From UBA5109 sp963975155 (GTDB lineage: Bacteria > Pseudomonadota > Gammaproteobacteria > Pseudomonadales > Pseudohongiellaceae): DNA of 31,040 nucleotides. Below the pieces are notes generated by a model. It was not told the origin of the DNA. It did not search any database and was given only the letters and a program-made list of their open reading frames with translations. Each line of letters begins with the position of its first letter. Positions within the stretch are counted from its first letter, which is position 1. Made by a program: the position numbers and the translations under genes. The DNA is taken from positions 1 through 31,040 of the forward strand of contig CAXBFG010000013.1 of assembly GCA_963975155.1 (NCBI GenBank). Reading direction: 5' to 3'. Shown one piece after another: positions 1 to 8,152 of this stretch.

Positions 1-54
1 CTCTTCTCTACCTTCTGGCGGGGGTGCCGCCCTATGCAACTGAGCTACAGACCC
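1..54 (-). repeat. second tRNA-like repeat unit, cut by window edge
   Basis: Read on the minus strand this is the start of a second copy of the tRNA-like unit at 55-158. Bases 1-55 are identical to 105-159, a 104-base period. It begins with the acceptor strand GGGTCTG, then TA and the D-arm GCTCAGTTGCATAG. The window ends before the rest can be read. An identical stretch ending exactly at a contig edge may also reflect an assembly-graph overlap, so the copy number of the array is unknown. Confidence 0.7.
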
Positions 55-158
55 AAACTGTAAAGTCTGGTATTTTTTCTAACAAGCCGGAGTCCGACCT
101 CACCCTCTTCTCTACCTTCTGGCGGGGGTGCCGCCCTATGCAACTGAGCTACAGACCC
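55..158 (-). repeat. tRNA-like repeat unit with enlarged anticodon loop
   Basis: On the minus strand the unit opens with GGGTCTG-TA-GCTCAGTTGCATAGGGC, a normal tRNA acceptor strand and D arm. A stem CACCC/GGGTG follows, as in tRNA-Ile, but its loop is about 20 bases instead of 7. The variable-region AGGTC is present. No T arm with TTCRA can be seen. The unit closes with CAGACTT, which can pair with GGGTCTG through two G-U pairs, then TACA in place of the discriminator plus CCA. It is not a standard tRNA. It could be a tRNA pseudogene, a tRNA-derived repeat, or a structured RNA that borrows a tRNA acceptor and D arm. Confidence 0.6.
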
Positions 159-217
159 ATAAGAAAAAGGCCGATATTTTTTAAAACATTCCCGAATGCG
201 AAATCACGGGAACGCGC

Positions 218-245
218 ATTATACAGAGTCAGCGTTTTCAGACAA
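218..245 (-). promoter_or_regulatory. sigma70-type promoter for the tRNA-like array
   Basis: On the minus strand a perfect -10 TATAAT (218-223) lies 16 bases downstream of a -35-like TTGTCT (240-245). It is followed by GCGCG, a GC-rich discriminator typical of stringently controlled stable-RNA promoters. The first tRNA-like unit starts about 55 bases further on, so the array probably forms its own stable-RNA transcript. The promoter begins about 14 bases after the tyrS stop codon. Confidence 0.6.
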
Positions 246-258
246 GAGCTTGCAGTGA

Positions 259-1542
259 TCAGGCCTTATAAAGCAGATGAAAGAGTTTCTTTCCGCGTTT
301 CAATAAAAAATATTTGCCGAATAAAGCCGAGTCCCAGCTTAACTCCGTGGCAGGATCCATGACTTTCTTACCATTAACATTGACCGCAGCATTACCAATA
401 AATTCTCTGGCCATTTTATTGGATGAAGCCAGTTCTCCGTCCACCAGTGCCAAAACCAGTGAGAATGTATCTTCAGCCCGACCGGAAGCAGGCATGCCAT
501 CCTGTTTCAGCTGTTCAAAATCGCTTTCAGTCAATGTGGAAATATCTCCGCTAAACAAGGCCTTACTTATCCTTTCCGCCGCCTCGAGGCCCTCATTGCC
601 ATGCACCAGGCGGGTAACTTCTCTCGCTAGTATGTCTTGCGCTTCCGGCCGTCCCTGAGCATTTTTATCTTTTTCTTCTATGGCATCTATTTCCGCCACA
701 TCCAGGAAAGTAAAATATTTGAGAAATTTATAGACATCTGCATCAGCGGTATTAATCCAGAACTGGTAAAAGGCATAGTAGGAAGTCCGTGCCGAATCGA
801 TCCAGATGGTACCCTCTTCGGTCTTGCCAAATTTTCCGCCGTCCGCCTTGGTGACCAGCGGCAGGGTCAGACCATATACCTGCTGCTGATTCATACGACG
901 TGTCAAATCGATACCTGCAGTGATATTCCCCCACTGATCGCTGCCACCAATCTGTACGGTACAATCATACATCCCGTTTAGCTTTGCAAAATCATAGGAT
1001 TGCAGAATCATATAGGTAAATTCCGTAAAAGAGATGCCTTCTCCATCCCTCTCAATGCGCTGTTTCACGCTTTCTTTCTGTATCATGGCATTGACTGAGA
1101 AATGCTTGCCGATATCGCGCAGAAAGGAAATAACATCGAGATCCTGTGTCCAGTCCAGGTTATTGACCACCAGAGCCGAATTCTCACCACAATCAAAATC
1201 AATAAAGCTGCTGAGTTGTTGTTTGATACTTTCCGTCCAGGACTGGGTTATTTCGGCTGAGTTCAATTTGCGCTCATTACTTTTAAAACTTGGATCTCCA
1301 ATCATTCCGGTGGCACCACCAGCAACAGCAATTGGTTTATGTCCGGCGAGTTGGAAGCGCTTGAGAGCCAGTAAAGGAACCAGGCTGCCAATATGCAGGC
1401 TGTCAGCAGTAGGGTCAAAGCCGCAATAGACAGTCCGGGACCCGCTCATCAGGTGTTCTGTAAGCTCATCGTCAGCAGAAATCTGACTTAACAAGCCTCT
1501 GTTTCTGAACTCATTGATAATATCGATATTAGTACTATTCAT
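259..1542 (-). CDS. tyrS: tyrosyl-tRNA synthetase
   Basis: This cytosolic class I enzyme attaches tyrosine to tRNA-Tyr using ATP. The 427-residue protein (E. coli TyrS has 424) carries HIGS (about residues 50-53) as its HIGH motif, the tRNA/tyrosine-site segment GGSDQWGN (about 199-206) and KFGKT (about 237-241) as its KMSKS loop. A C-terminal S4 RNA-binding domain covers the last ~65 residues. The start chosen (ATG at 1542) aligns with the usual N-terminus; in-frame ATG at 1548 and an extension to 1569 are possible, and none has a strong ribosome-binding site. It is divergent from the M23 endopeptidase gene, as in Pseudomonas-type genomes. The C-terminus is intact and the gene is followed closely by the promoter of the tRNA-like array. 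Confidence 0.97.
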   Translation of the reverse strand: MNSTNIDIINEFRNRGLLSQISADDELTEHLMSGSRTVYCGFDPTADSLHIGSLVPLLALKRFQLAGHKPIAVAGGATGMIGDPSFKSNERKLNSAEITQSWTESIKQQLSSFIDFDCGENSALVVNNLDWTQDLDVISFLRDIGKHFSVNAMIQKESVKQRIERDGEGISFTEFTYMILQSYDFAKLNGMYDCTVQIGGSDQWGNITAGIDLTRRMNQQQVYGLTLPLVTKADGGKFGKTEEGTIWIDSARTSYYAFYQFWINTADADVYKFLKYFTFLDVAEIDAIEEKDKNAQGRPEAQDILAREVTRLVHGNEGLEAAERISKALFSGDISTLTESDFEQLKQDGMPASGRAEDTFSLVLALVDGELASSNKMAREFIGNAAVNVNGKKVMDPATELSWDSALFGKYFLLKRGKKLFHLLYKA

Positions 1543-1745
1543 ATGCATCTTAAAAAATAAAAGCGGCAACTTTACAAGATAGGCCCGTAATTACAAGGCA
1601 TTATTGTAGTAAATACCGGAAATGCCTATTTTACGAGGGAAAACTGAACAAAATAAGTGCTTGGCAGAGCAGCTCAAGCAAGCTAAAATCCTTCGAGTTT
1701 CCAGTACCTTAGCAAACAAAGCGAATAAGATGCTGTAGGAAGGAT

Positions 1746-3185
1746 ATGAATCTTATTGATTTTACTAAACAGCTATCCAACAAGTTGATAGCAAAATACT
1801 TACCCCTCAGACACCAGAAGGCGTGTCTGGGTTTGTTTCTTACACTTTGTGTTTTGCTGCTTATCCCTGATTCAGAATCAATCGTCCCAATATCAAATTC
1901 CCTGAACCAGAGTCAGGCCATAAGCGACTCAATATTCTCGACCTCAACTTTTGATCCTGCAGATTCGACAAATGCGCAAAGCCCTGGTCTCGAACGTTTT
2001 GGAACAATCAGCAGAAATGCCGCTACTCCTGAAATTATTGAAGCCGAAGTGGAATCCAGATTAATGACTGAAGTTCGATCGGGAGATAATTTATCTCTGA
2101 TTTTCGATCGTGTCGGCCTCAGCCCTCAGGATGTTTATCGGGTAGCCAATAGCGGTGATGACGCAAATATTTTAAGCCGGCTTTATCCTGGTTATAACCT
2201 GGCCTTTGACATTGACGCTGAAGGTACTCTGAATGAACTGGAAGTTATTACCAGCCCACTGGAAAGTTATTTTTTCACTCTCAATGACCTCAATAGCTAC
2301 GATACTGCACGCCTGGAAAGAGAGCCGCAAATAGTTCCCGTTTATAAAGAAGCCAGCATCAATGATTCGTTATTTCTAGCCGCTCAACGTGGTGGTATTT
2401 CTGCTGCTATCACCATGGAAATAGCCGGTATTTTTGGTGGCGTAATTGATTTCATGCTGGACACCCGCGCGGGCGACAATTTCAATGTACTGTACGACGA
2501 GCGTCACCTTGATGGAGAATTTATCGGTAATGGTTCTATTCAGGTCGCACAATATACCAATCAGGGCGAAACCCACACCGCAATACGCTACGTCAATCTG
2601 AATGGTGACGTCGATTATTACAATCCCCAGGGCGAAAGCATGCGCAAAGCCTTTTTACGTAATCCGGTGGATTTCACACGTATTAGCTCCAACTTCACAC
2701 TATCGCGCCGACATCCGATTTTAAATACTATCCGCGCCCATAAAGGCACTGATTATGCGGCACCTACTGGCACGCCAGTCGTTGCGGCTGGTGATGGCCG
2801 GGTAACCTGGGCATCCCGCAATGGCTCATTCGGAAATCTGGTTGTTGTTAAACATGGCGACCGCTTCGAAACCAAATACGCGCACCTATCTTCTTATGCT
2901 CGAGGAATACGTGTTGGTTCCCGGGTAAAACAAGGGGACATTATCGGTTATGTAGGAATGACCGGAGGCGCTACCGGCCCACACTTGCATTATGAATTCC
3001 TCATCGATGGCGCACACAGAAACCCGCGTACCGTTCACGATCAATTACCCAAAGCTGAATCAGTTCCTGTTCAGGAAATGGAGCGCTTTCGTCAACAAAC
3101 ACAAATTATTCTGGCACAGCTGGATGCCTTAAACTCTAACCCTACTCTGGCACAGAACACCACCTCCAATAACGCGACGGAATGA
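1746..3185 (+). CDS. M23 family murein endopeptidase (MepM-like)
   Basis: A membrane-anchored, periplasm-facing zinc metallopeptidase likely to cut peptidoglycan cross-links during wall growth. A single hydrophobic segment (about residues 27-41) follows a short basic N-terminus. Next comes a low-complexity linker, an OapA/LysM-like region (about 107-160) that should bind glycan, and a C-terminal LytM domain (about 330-430). Metal ligands are visible: H332 and D336 in HKGTD, and H415 in GPHLHYE, with H380 and H413 as the further conserved histidines, so it is predicted to be active rather than a degenerate regulator such as EnvC or NlpD. The ATG has a strong AGGAAGG site just upstream. Its stop overlaps the anmK start (ATGA), coupling wall cleavage with recycling of the released muramic-acid product. 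Confidence 0.92.
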   Translation: MNLIDFTKQLSNKLIAKYLPLRHQKACLGLFLTLCVLLLIPDSESIVPISNSLNQSQAISDSIFSTSTFDPADSTNAQSPGLERFGTISRNAATPEIIEAEVESRLMTEVRSGDNLSLIFDRVGLSPQDVYRVANSGDDANILSRLYPGYNLAFDIDAEGTLNELEVITSPLESYFFTLNDLNSYDTARLEREPQIVPVYKEASINDSLFLAAQRGGISAAITMEIAGIFGGVIDFMLDTRAGDNFNVLYDERHLDGEFIGNGSIQVAQYTNQGETHTAIRYVNLNGDVDYYNPQGESMRKAFLRNPVDFTRISSNFTLSRRHPILNTIRAHKGTDYAAPTGTPVVAAGDGRVTWASRNGSFGNLVVVKHGDRFETKYAHLSSYARGIRVGSRVKQGDIIGYVGMTGGATGPHLHYEFLIDGAHRNPRTVHDQLPKAESVPVQEMERFRQQTQIILAQLDALNSNPTLAQNTTSNNATE

Positions 3186-4300
3186 GTTCCGAACTTTATA
3201 TAGGCCTGATGTCCGGCACTAGCATGGATGCCGTAGACTGCGTTCTTGCCGACCTTACTGAGTCCTCAAAAGTCATCGATTTCATTAATGTCGAGATTCC
3301 ACCCGAACTGAAAAAAAGCCTGCTGAATCTGTGTCTCGAGAATGGGGAAAATCAAATTAAGGAACTGGGCGAAGCCGATGCCGCGTTAGGCAAACTTTTT
3401 GCCAGTGCCGCACTCTTAATGCTGGAAAAACATCAGTTAAGCAAGACACAGATTCAGGCAATCGGATCACACGGGCAAACCGTTCGCCATCAGCCACCAG
3501 GTCAAAGTGCGCAACCTTTTTCAATACAGATTGGCGACCCGAATACGATCGCAGCACTGACCGGGATTACCACTGTCGCCGATTTCAGACGTAAGGACAT
3601 GGCTCTAGGCGGTCAAGGAGCGCCTTTGCTACCGGCATTCCATCAGCAAATTTTCTTGAGTAGTGATAAAGACAGAATCATTTTAAATATTGGCGGTATG
3701 GCGAATATCACACTTCTGGTAAAAGATTCCGCACAGATCATTGGCTTCGATACGGGTCCTGGCAATATATTGCTGGATCTCTGGATTCAGGAAAATATTG
3801 GCCAGGACTGGGATGCCGATGGTACTTGGGCAGCAAGTGGCAGCAGTAATTCTGAATTACTCGAGTTCATGCTGGAAGATCCTTATTTTGCTACCCCACC
3901 ACCGAAGAGTACTGGCCGTGAACATTTCAATAAAGCCTGGCTCGATGCCGCACTGGCAAATTATGCGAAAGAAATAGCCCCGCAAGATGTGCAAGCTACA
4001 TTAGTAGAATTAAGCTCACACAGTATTGGCCAGGCAATTCAATCCTTAATACCAGGTGGTGAGATTATAGTTTGTGGTGGAGGAGCAAAAAACCGGCAGC
4101 TTATTCAAGGCCTAAGCAAGCAACTTACAGCTTTTGACATTTCCATCAGCACTGAGCATGGCATCAACAGTGATGCTCTTGAAGCATTGGCCTTCGCCTG
4201 GTTTGCCAAACAAACGCTGCAAAGAAAGCCCATCGATTTAAGCGACATAACAGGTTCGAGCAGACCGCATATTCTTGGCGGCGTTTATTACGCAGATTGA
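3182..4300 (+). CDS. anmK: anhydro-N-acetylmuramic acid kinase
   Basis: AnmK phosphorylates and opens 1,6-anhydro-N-acetylmuramic acid, giving MurNAc-6-phosphate for cell-wall recycling in the cytoplasm. The 372-residue protein has the ATP-binding N-terminal motif GTSMDAVD (12-19), the GGxxN segment NIGGMAN (about 169-175), and FDTGPGN (189-195), in which D190 corresponds to the catalytic aspartate of the family. Length and motifs are typical and no defect is seen. The start ATG lies in the last codons of the upstream M23 endopeptidase gene (four-base overlap), so the two are translationally coupled. In Pseudomonas-like genomes erpA directly follows anmK on the opposite strand; here a protease gene stands between them. 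Confidence 0.97.
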   Translation: MSSELYIGLMSGTSMDAVDCVLADLTESSKVIDFINVEIPPELKKSLLNLCLENGENQIKELGEADAALGKLFASAALLMLEKHQLSKTQIQAIGSHGQTVRHQPPGQSAQPFSIQIGDPNTIAALTGITTVADFRRKDMALGGQGAPLLPAFHQQIFLSSDKDRIILNIGGMANITLLVKDSAQIIGFDTGPGNILLDLWIQENIGQDWDADGTWAASGSSNSELLEFMLEDPYFATPPPKSTGREHFNKAWLDAALANYAKEIAPQDVQATLVELSSHSIGQAIQSLIPGGEIIVCGGGAKNRQLIQGLSKQLTAFDISISTEHGINSDALEALAFAWFAKQTLQRKPIDLSDITGSSRPHILGGVYYAD

Positions 4301-4337
4301 TTTACTAAAAACACTACTAAGTATCAAGATAACTACC

Positions 4338-4356
4338 GCCTCAAATCAGAGGCTTT
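4338..4356 (+). terminator. weak candidate terminator after anmK
   Basis: GCCTC (4338-4342) pairs with GAGGC (4349-4353) across a six-base loop and is followed by a short TTT. It lies 38 bases after the anmK stop, before the convergent protease gene. The stem is short and the T-run minimal, so this is only a candidate. Confidence 0.3.
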
Positions 4357-4380
4357 CGATCGTCAGATAGAAGTCGATTG

Positions 4381-5145
4381 TTATGCATCCTTTAGCATGG
4401 CAAGTGCGCAGCTTATATCAGCACCAACCAGCAACTTTTTCTGACTGTGATACTCGATCCCGATTCCTACCAAATGCAAACTATCCGAATAATCCAATTC
4501 GGAAAAGTTATTGTCGAATAGTTCCCAGATTGGAGAACCGCTCATACCTTGTGGTTTTGGGAAATGGACTAAATTTAGCTCAGAATCATAATTTTTCTTT
4601 AAATTTAGTGGAAGCGCTATTCTATCCATCGGCGATAGATTTAATCTTTCATATTCGTTTTCAGGGATTGAATAATCATGGTATGCATACACTTGTACTT
4701 CTGTTTCATTAGTATTGTGTTTTGTCTTACTCTTGGTGCTAGGAAATCCCACAATAATGTAATACTTATTCTCCCTGGGAATCCTATTAGGTGATAGGTA
4801 TTTAAACGGTGTAATTTGTTTATCTACTGCATAAAATGGCGGATAAGGCTCTTCTTTGAAAAATACCATCGCTACATCTGAATCAGTTTCGTCTGTTGCT
4901 TTTACGTATCCAGTAATTCTTCTAGTGGTATTTGGTGAAACGTAGAAAAAGAGTTCTTCGTTTTTGCATCTGTTAATTACATGAGCAGCAGAGACTAAAA
5001 TTGTTTCAGTTCCTGCCTTTATAAAGAATCCACTCCCAATCTGCTCCGGAATTTTCCCCTTATACCTATAAATTGGGATAACTAGTCTTGAAATTACATC
5101 TACTAGAGAAGCGATTCTTTTTCTAATCCTAATGTCATCATTCAT
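4381..5145 (-). CDS. stand-alone trypsin-like serine peptidase (accessory gene)
   Basis: The 254-residue protein reads as a single chymotrypsin/trypsin-fold domain with a plausible catalytic triad: H55 in LVSAAHV, D90 in TDSDVAMV and S202 in GMSGSPIW, the equivalent of GDSGGP. No signal peptide or membrane segment is seen, so a cytoplasmic enzyme is likely, unlike secreted trypsins or DegP, and no PDZ domain follows. The gene is visibly more A+T-rich than its neighbours and stands between anmK and erpA, which are adjacent in related genomes; this suggests a horizontally acquired insertion (inference). Similar lone trypsin-like domains occur in bacterial defence and toxin-like modules, but nothing beside it here shows a partner. 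The substrate is unknown. Confidence 0.72.
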   Translation of the reverse strand: MNDDIRIRKRIASLVDVISRLVIPIYRYKGKIPEQIGSGFFIKAGTETILVSAAHVINRCKNEELFFYVSPNTTRRITGYVKATDETDSDVAMVFFKEEPYPPFYAVDKQITPFKYLSPNRIPRENKYYIIVGFPSTKSKTKHNTNETEVQVYAYHDYSIPENEYERLNLSPMDRIALPLNLKKNYDSELNLVHFPKPQGMSGSPIWELFDNNFSELDYSDSLHLVGIGIEYHSQKKLLVGADISCALAMLKDA

Positions 5146-5347
5146 AGTTAGTTAAGAACGCTATGTATAACTGAAAGTTAATAAGGACTTCAACCTTGTA
5201 ATAGTCATAAAGATGGATACCTTAATAATCATTTCGATTAAAAACAATAAGAAAAAAATTGTCGAATAAATATGCGTTTCAATTTTTCTATAAAATGTGT
5301 AGCGAAAAAGAGAGCGCTGCGTTTAACCTCATATTTTGATAGATATG
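5146..5347. other. AT-rich intergenic stretch between protease gene and element A
   Basis: No gene is seen. The stretch is very A+T-rich and resembles the protease gene rather than the erpA side. An imperfect inverted repeat (about 5251-5261 with 5280-5288, AAATTG against CAATTT) could be a weak terminator or promoter-region structure. It probably carries the protease promoter, but no clear -35/-10 pair is recognised. Confidence 0.4.
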
Positions 5348-5472
5348 ATTTAGCGTTACGAGCGAAACGAAGACGAGGCATCCAATCGAATTAATGAAGG
5401 AGCTTACTTGAAAGTAAGTGACTGAGTTAATTAGATTGGATAACGACGTATCCGTGAGCGCAGTAGCTAAAT
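5348..5472 (-). repeat. structured dispersed element, copy A (after erpA)
   Basis: This 125-base palindromic unit begins in the erpA stop codon. In plus-strand order: outer arm ATTTAGC (5348-5354), fixed block GTTACGAGCG, ACGAGG, a long stem arm beginning ATCCAATC, fixed block GGAGCTTAC, loop, GTAAGTGACTGA, the matching stem arm ending GATTGGAT, AACGA, GCGCAGTA, and outer arm GCTAAAT (5466-5472). Copy B at 25792-25915 shares the fixed blocks in the same order but has different, equally well paired outer and middle stems. The element is non-coding and carries no transposase; it looks like a mobile, structure-selected repeat whose RNA forms the 3' UTR of erpA. Confidence 0.8.
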
Positions 5473-5820
5473 GGAGAAGGACATGCCGCAACCACAGGTG
5501 GTTGTAGCTAGTGGATTCTTCACAATAAATCTCGAGCCTTCCAGCCCTTCTGTATAATCAATCAGGGAACCGGTCAGGTATTGAATGCTAAGAGGGTCCA
5601 CCAATAATTTAGCATTCTTGTTGCTTATCACTGTGTCATCGTCATTTACGGCTTCATCAAATGAAAAGCCATATTGAAACCCAGAACAACCTCCGCCCGT
5701 AACAAACACGCGCAACTTAAGCTCAGGATTACCTTCTTCGGCAATCAAAGTGCTGACTTTTTTTGCCGCGTTATCGGTTAATACCAATGGCACGGCATCA
5801 TGTGTTTGAACTACAGACAT
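5467..5820 (-). CDS. erpA: iron-sulfur cluster insertion protein ErpA (A-type carrier)
   Basis: ErpA passes [4Fe-4S] or [2Fe-2S] clusters to apo-proteins, including IspG/IspH of isoprenoid synthesis, and is usually essential in gammaproteobacteria with aerobic respiration. The 117-residue protein has the three invariant cysteines of the family: C45 in GGGCSGFQY and C109/C111 in TTCGCG near the C-terminus. Length matches E. coli ErpA (114). It is the last gene of the minus-strand group argC-DUF6776-bactofilin-erpA, with 72 bases to the bactofilin gene. Its stop codon TAG forms part of the outer stem of repeat element A, so the transcript end is folded into that structure. The start ATG has a GAAG-type site upstream. 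Confidence 0.96.
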   Translation of the reverse strand: MSVVQTHDAVPLVLTDNAAKKVSTLIAEEGNPELKLRVFVTGGGCSGFQYGFSFDEAVNDDDTVISNKNAKLLVDPLSIQYLTGSLIDYTEGLEGSRFIVKNPLATTTCGCGMSFSI

Positions 5821-5892
5821 AGAATCTTCAGGTTAATTAGAACGCATGGAATCAGGGCTATTATGGCAATAACCGAGTAAATTAGTCAAGTA

Positions 5893-6348
5893 TTAGCTGG
5901 ATGCCTTAGCAGCCTCTACAATAACGGCTTCGCGTTCCGATTTTACGACGGCGGGTTTTACATCCAGTTGCTTTGGTTTGAGTTCAGCGGATGAGCGATG
6001 ACAAAGGCTGCCATTAACTTCTGAACCCATGACCATTTCGATAAGATGATAATAGACATTTCCGACAACCCTGGCTTTGGCTGCAAGCTCAATGTGTTCG
6101 CTTGAATAGACATCACCTTCGACCAGACCATTAATAATAACTGATGGCACCTTAATCTCACCCTGTACCAGTCCACTTTCCCTGATTCTTACTTCAGCAG
6201 GCGCATCGGCATCGGCATATATATTGCCTCTGATTTTTCCTTCTACTTCCAATGTACCGGAAAAATGTAAATCTCCGTTTATTTCAGTAGATTTTGAAAT
6301 CAGCGTAGTTAAATTTTCACTAAATTTGTTTTTCACAATCCGTCTCAT
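5893..6348 (-). CDS. bactofilin family cytoskeletal protein
   Basis: Bactofilins polymerise without nucleotide into filaments that scaffold cell-wall enzymes at the membrane. The 151-residue protein has the central right-handed beta-helix (about residues 22-115), seen as repeating short strands with alternating hydrophobics and glycines (INGDLHFSGTLEVEGKIRGN and following turns). Short N- and C-terminal tails flank it; the C-terminal tail is lysine/alanine-rich and probably disordered. It lies 14 bases after the DUF6776 membrane-protein gene and before erpA, the same order as in P. aeruginosa. Proximity to an M23 endopeptidase gene fits the bactofilin-M23 association known in other bacteria, although here that gene is on the opposite strand. 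Confidence 0.9.
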   Translation of the reverse strand: MRRIVKNKFSENLTTLISKSTEINGDLHFSGTLEVEGKIRGNIYADADAPAEVRIRESGLVQGEIKVPSVIINGLVEGDVYSSEHIELAAKARVVGNVYYHLIEMVMGSEVNGSLCHRSSAELKPKQLDVKPAVVKSEREAVIVEAAKASS

Positions 6349-6362
6349 ACCAAATATTAATT

Positions 6363-7100
6363 TTAGCGCTCTACCAACCAGACAAAATTTTTCTGTACTG
6401 TCTTAGCGTTGTCGCCCTGTGAAACTGCAAGAATTTGCACCGTTTCCGGCACAAAATTTTCAGGGATTATTAATTCACCTTCAATGTTTTGAAAGTATCT
6501 GAATTGCAGTCTTATGTCTAATTGATTCTCTTCAATTGAAAGACTTCGTAGGGGAACTGAAATTTCCTGGCCATCCTGCATCCCCATAATATTGACATTT
6601 GCATGGCCACTGATGACATCATCGTTATTAGCAAGCTGCTTTAACTCGATACGATAACGAATTCGATTCTCCTCTTCCGTAACACTCAGGTCAAGTTGTC
6701 CAATTGCCAAACCACTTTCATCATTTTCAGGGGACATTATCTGCCGATAAAAAAGCACATCGGCTTCTAACTGGGCGTTTATTTCCCTAAGGTCAAACAG
6801 AGTACTTTGAACATCGGCCAAAGCCTGCCGGTCAACCAGACTGGACTGTTCTGCATTTACCAGGCTTTGTTGTAAAAGTGCCAATTGCTCACGCGAAGCT
6901 CCAACATCTTCAAGCAACTGATCCCGCTCCAGGCGAACGTTAATATTTTCATTTGTACCGCGCATATAACCATAAAAAGTACCCGCGCCTGCCACTGCCA
7001 CAGCCAGAATAATTCCTCCAAAGATAAACAGGAATGCACGCATAGGGCGATGCGGAACCACCACCATTTTTATTTGTTTACTGCCTTTTACTACCGTCAT
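6363..7100 (-). CDS. DUF6776 family inner-membrane protein
   Basis: The 245-residue protein has a basic N-terminus, one membrane segment (about residues 23-45, FLFIFGGIILAVAVAGAGTF), a coiled-coil region (about 55-115, rich in E, Q, L and A with heptad spacing) and a C-terminal beta-rich domain presumably in the periplasm. This architecture and its place between argC and the bactofilin gene match the uncharacterised DUF6776 family. The ATG at 7100 is preferred; a TTG at 7109 is an alternative. It is probably cotranscribed with argC (20-base gap) and the bactofilin gene (14-base gap). It may link the bactofilin scaffold to the envelope, but that is inference from position only. Confidence 0.8.
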   Translation of the reverse strand: MTVVKGSKQIKMVVVPHRPMRAFLFIFGGIILAVAVAGAGTFYGYMRGTNENINVRLERDQLLEDVGASREQLALLQQSLVNAEQSSLVDRQALADVQSTLFDLREINAQLEADVLFYRQIMSPENDESGLAIGQLDLSVTEEENRIRYRIELKQLANNDDVISGHANVNIMGMQDGQEISVPLRSLSIEENQLDIRLQFRYFQNIEGELIIPENFVPETVQILAVSQGDNAKTVQKNFVWLVER

Positions 7101-7120
7101 TTTTACCAACCATTATTTTG

Positions 7121-8152
7121 CTACGGTAATACGGATACTATTTCTAAGCCACGACCTTCATCAAACCCAAACATTAAATTCATATTCTGAATGGCCTGCC
7201 CTGCCGCGCCTTTAACCAGATTATCTTCAACCGCTAATATTACGACTTTATTACTGTCCTGGGGTTTGACAATAGCAAGTCGGCACATATTGCTTCCTGC
7301 CACCGATCTGGTTTCCGGACTTAGTCCCGGTTCCATCACATCAACAAACTTTTCTTCTTTATAAAAATCCTCATAAAGACTTTGCAAATCAGTTTTCGTA
7401 TCTAATAGAGTTGCGTAAAGACTCGCCTGTATGCCTCTGATCATTGGAACTAAATGCGGCATAAAAGTCAGATTCACAGGCCTCGCACTATGCTGGTTTA
7501 AACCCTGAACTATTTCCGGCTGATGTCTGTGCCCATTTATCGCATAGGCTTTAAAATTTTCACTGACTTCACAAAGCAAGGTGCCAATTTCAGCTTTTCT
7601 TCCTGCTCCGCTGACACCCGATTTTACATCAGCGATTAAGGAGTCGGTATCAACCAGGTTATTTTTCAGTAAAGGGATAAACCCTAACTGTACAGCCGTC
7701 GGATAGCAGCCAGGATTCGCTATCAGTGAAGCCTTTTTAATTTGCTCACGATTCATTTCCGGTAATCCATATACAGCATCGGCCACCAGTTCGGGACAGG
7801 CATGTTGCATGCCATACCAGTGCGACCAAAGTTCAACATCCTTAATTCTGAAATCGGCCGAAAGATCAATAACCTTTACACCTTTCGACAGTAATTCCGG
7901 CACCATATTCATGGCCGTACCATTCGGTGTCGCAAAAAAAACGACGTCACAAGCTGCCAAGAGTGCAGGATCCGGTTCACAAAAGTTTATCTGTAGATGT
8001 TTGCGTAAATTTGGGAACATGGCAGACACAGCAGTGCCTGCTTCCGATCTGGAAGTGACTGCTTTTATGGAGACCTCCGGGTGCTGAACCAGAAGCCTTA
8101 ACAGTTCGACACCGGTATATCCGGTAGCGCCAACCACACCTACAGTAATCAT
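7121..8152 (-). CDS. argC: N-acetyl-gamma-glutamyl-phosphate reductase
   Basis: ArgC reduces N-acetylglutamyl-5-phosphate to the semialdehyde with NADPH, the third step of arginine synthesis. The 343-residue protein has the dinucleotide-binding motif GATGYTG (8-14) and the catalytic cysteine C149 in NPGCYPTA, with a typical length for the long-form family. It is the first gene of the minus-strand group ending with erpA and is divergent from hemJ across 184 bases. No arg operator (ARG box) was recognised in that gap. Intact, with no unusual features. Confidence 0.97.
   Translation of the reverse strand: MITVGVVGATGYTGVELLRLLVQHPEVSIKAVTSRSEAGTAVSAMFPNLRKHLQINFCEPDPALLAACDVVFFATPNGTAMNMVPELLSKGVKVIDLSADFRIKDVELWSHWYGMQHACPELVADAVYGLPEMNREQIKKASLIANPGCYPTAVQLGFIPLLKNNLVDTDSLIADVKSGVSGAGRKAEIGTLLCEVSENFKAYAINGHRHQPEIVQGLNQHSARPVNLTFMPHLVPMIRGIQASLYATLLDTKTDLQSLYEDFYKEEKFVDVMEPGLSPETRSVAGSNMCRLAIVKPQDSNKVVILAVEDNLVKGAAGQAIQNMNLMFGFDEGRGLEIVSVLP

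Noticed and set aside
5348..5472. Element A as an integron attC site, because of GTTA-like ends and strong pairing.
   Set aside because: The paired core sites expected of attC (RYYYAAC and GTTRRRY at the two ends) are not present, and no integrase or gene cassette array is seen.
5288..5491. Minus-strand open frame overlapping the erpA 3' end.
   Set aside because: It lies within element A and AT-rich sequence, and overlaps erpA in another frame with no start signal.
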